Source: Thalassococcus profundi
GTDB taxonomy: Bacteria > Pseudomonadota > Alphaproteobacteria > Rhodobacterales > Rhodobacteraceae
Length of the DNA: 64,000 bases
Reading direction: 5' to 3'
Assembly: GCF_003344785.1 (NCBI RefSeq)
Contig: NZ_QPMK01000002.1
Location: 124,001 to 188,000, forward strand
Below the pieces are notes generated by a model. It saw only the letters and a program-made list of their open reading frames with translations, ran no database searches and had not been told where the DNA came from. Both the position numbers and the translations under genes were made by a program. Shown piece after piece: positions 62,779 through 64,000 of the stretch (its first letter is position 1; each line of letters starts with the position of its first letter).

Positions 62779-64000
62779 GTGCGCTTTTCCAAACTCCGAT
62801 TGACCGGCTTCAAGAGCTTCGTCGACCCGACCGACCTGATCATCGCGGACGGGCTCACCGGCGTCGTTGGCCCCAACGGCTGTGGCAAGTCCAACCTGCT
62901 CGAGGCGCTGCGCTGGGTGATGGGCGAAAACCGCCCGACGGCGATGCGCGGCGGCGGGATGGAAGACGTGATCTTTGCCGGCGCCGCCTCGCGCCCGGCC
63001 CGCAACTTCGCCGAGGTCAGCCTTCAGATCGACAATACGGAACGGCTGGCACCCGCGGGGTTCAACGATCAGGACCAGCTCGACATCGTGCGCCGCGTGA
63101 CCCGCGACATCGGGTCGAGCTACAAGGCCAACGGCAAGGACACCCGCGCCCGCGACGTGCAGATGCTGTTCGCCGATGCCTCCACCGGCGCGCATTCGCC
63201 CGCGCTGGTCCGGCAGGGCCAGATCGCCGAGCTGATCAACGCCAAGCCGAAAAGCCGCCGCCGCATCCTCGAAGAGGCCGCCGGCATCTCGGGCCTTTAC
63301 CAGCGCCGCCACGAGGCCGAGCTCAAGCTCAAGAGCACCGAGGCGAACCTGACCCGCGTCGACGACGTGGTCGAACAGCTGGCGGCGCAGTTGGCCACCC
63401 TGGCCCGGCAGGCCCGCCAGGCGGCGCGCTACCGCGCCATCGGCGAGGACCTGCGCCGGGCCGAGGGCATGCTGCTCTACCGCCGCTGGCGCGAGGCCGA
63501 CGAGGCGCGCGCCAGCGCCGAAGAGGTGCTGCGCACCCGCACCACCGCCGCCGCGCAGGCCGAAACCGCCGCGCGCACCGCCACCAAGGCGCGGACCGAG
63601 GCGGAGGAGAAATTGCCCCCCCTGCGCGAGGAAGAGGCGATCGCCGCCGCGGTGCTGCAACGGCTCACCGTGCAGCGCGACACGCTCGACGCCGAGGAAA
63701 AGCGCGCCGCCGAGCTGATCGAGACGCTGAAGCGCCGGATCGACCAGCTGAGCCACGACATCGAGCGCGAGACCGGCCTCAACCGTGACGCCGGAGAGAC
63801 GATCGAACGGCTGGAATGGGAAGCGCGCGAGCTGGAAAAGGCGGGCGAGGGCCATGACGACCGGCTGGCCGCCGCCGCCGAGGCCGCGCGCGAGGCTGCT
63901 GCCGTGTTGCAGGAACGCGAGGGCGATCTGGCGCAGCTGACCGAAGACGTCGCCCGGCTGGCCGCGCGGCATCAGTCGGCGCACCGTTACCTCGCCGACA
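62779..64000 (+). CDS. smc: Chromosome segregation protein SMC (N-terminal part)
   Basis: The N-terminal half of an SMC ATPase, open at the right edge. It begins with GTG at 62779 (GAGG about eight bases upstream): 'VRFSKLRLTGFKSFVDPTDL', Walker A GPNGCGKS (31-38), and 'AEVSLQIDNTERL', then 'RQGQIAELINAKPKSRRRILEEAAGISGLYQRRHEAELKL' and a long coiled coil from about residue 165 rich in A, E, R. It organises the nucleoid and chromosome segregation; complements MipZ and ParA-like partitioning. Confidence 0.97.
   Translation, partial: MRFSKLRLTGFKSFVDPTDLIIADGLTGVVGPNGCGKSNLLEALRWVMGENRPTAMRGGGMEDVIFAGAASRPARNFAEVSLQIDNTERLAPAGFNDQDQLDIVRRVTRDIGSSYKANGKDTRARDVQMLFADASTGAHSPALVRQGQIAELINAKPKSRRRILEEAAGISGLYQRRHEAELKLKSTEANLTRVDDVVEQLAAQLATLARQARQAARYRAIGEDLRRAEGMLLYRRWREADEARASAEEVLRTRTTAAAQAETAARTATKARTEAEEKLPPLREEEAIAAAVLQRLTVQRDTLDAEEKRAAELIETLKRRIDQLSHDIERETGLNRDAGETIERLEWEARELEKAGEGHDDRLAAAAEAAREAAAVLQEREGDLAQLTEDVARLAARHQSAHRYLAD

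Noticed and set aside
62752-63984. 410-codon minus-strand open frame opposite smc
   Set aside because: The plus strand has a perfect SMC N-terminus and Walker A; the antisense frame is compositional.

Overview
The window is high-GC, densely packed bacterial chromosome from an alphaproteobacterium, most likely a marine Rhodobacteraceae (Roseobacter-group) species. The evidence is the split F0 ATP synthase operon with a separate b' subunit, MipZ instead of a Min system, DUF3576, DUF1467 and DUF6473 genes, a Rhodobacter-type porin, an AtpI-atpB-atpE-b'-b order, and a succinate-CoA ligase/2-oxoglutarate dehydrogenase operon ending in its own lpd gene. It is core chromosome; I see no prophage, plasmid backbone, insertion sequence, CRISPR array, tRNA or rRNA.

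Layout. 1-9.6 kb: leuS-lptE-holA on the minus strand, a glycosyltransferase, a DUF3576 lipoprotein, the major porin, a TPR-sulfotransferase and the PLP-binding YggS protein. 9.7-12.4 kb: F0 ATP synthase operon (minus). 12.6-16.4 kb: OmpA-like protein, ArsR regulator with an antisense 25-codon membrane peptide, and a LysR/EamA operon divergent from an azoreductase. 16.5-28 kb: translation and SRP genes (ffh, rpsP, rimM, trmD, aspS) interrupted by four tandem GNAT acetyltransferases, chorismate mutase, an outer-membrane protein, a sulfotransferase-like protein and an unknown membrane protein. 27.8-29.3 kb: a compact restriction-modification pair. 29.4-39.2 kb: hemerythrin, a DUF1800/DUF1501 pair, a response regulator, methylmalonyl-CoA epimerase, a minus-strand group with nitroreductase and DCC proteins, 3-hydroxybutyryl-CoA dehydrogenase and a family 2 glycosyltransferase. 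39.4-50.3 kb: TCA operon sucC-x-sucD-x-sucA-sucB-x-x-x-lpd, preceded by a striking double palindrome and followed by four abutting perfect hairpins. 50.5-53.4 kb: ftsE-ftsX-plsC-PPOX (minus). 53.5-58.3 kb: zinc-ribbon protein, two exported proteins, and the KpsT/KpsE capsule-export pair. 58.6-64 kb: rplS-rpmE, an L,D-transpeptidase, mipZ, small envelope proteins and the start of smc.

The genes fall into recognisable functional sets: energy (F0 and TCA), translation and membrane targeting, cell division and chromosome organisation (ftsEX, mipZ, smc), and an envelope/polysaccharide theme (two glycosyltransferases, two sulfotransferase-like proteins, KpsTE, L,D-transpeptidase, porin, MipA-like and OmpA-like proteins). 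The accessory element that stands out is the BglII/BstYI-type endonuclease plus MT-A70 methyltransferase next to aspS. The most unusual non-coding structures are the four back-to-back hairpins after lpd and the paired palindromes, 21 bp centre to centre, upstream of sucC.
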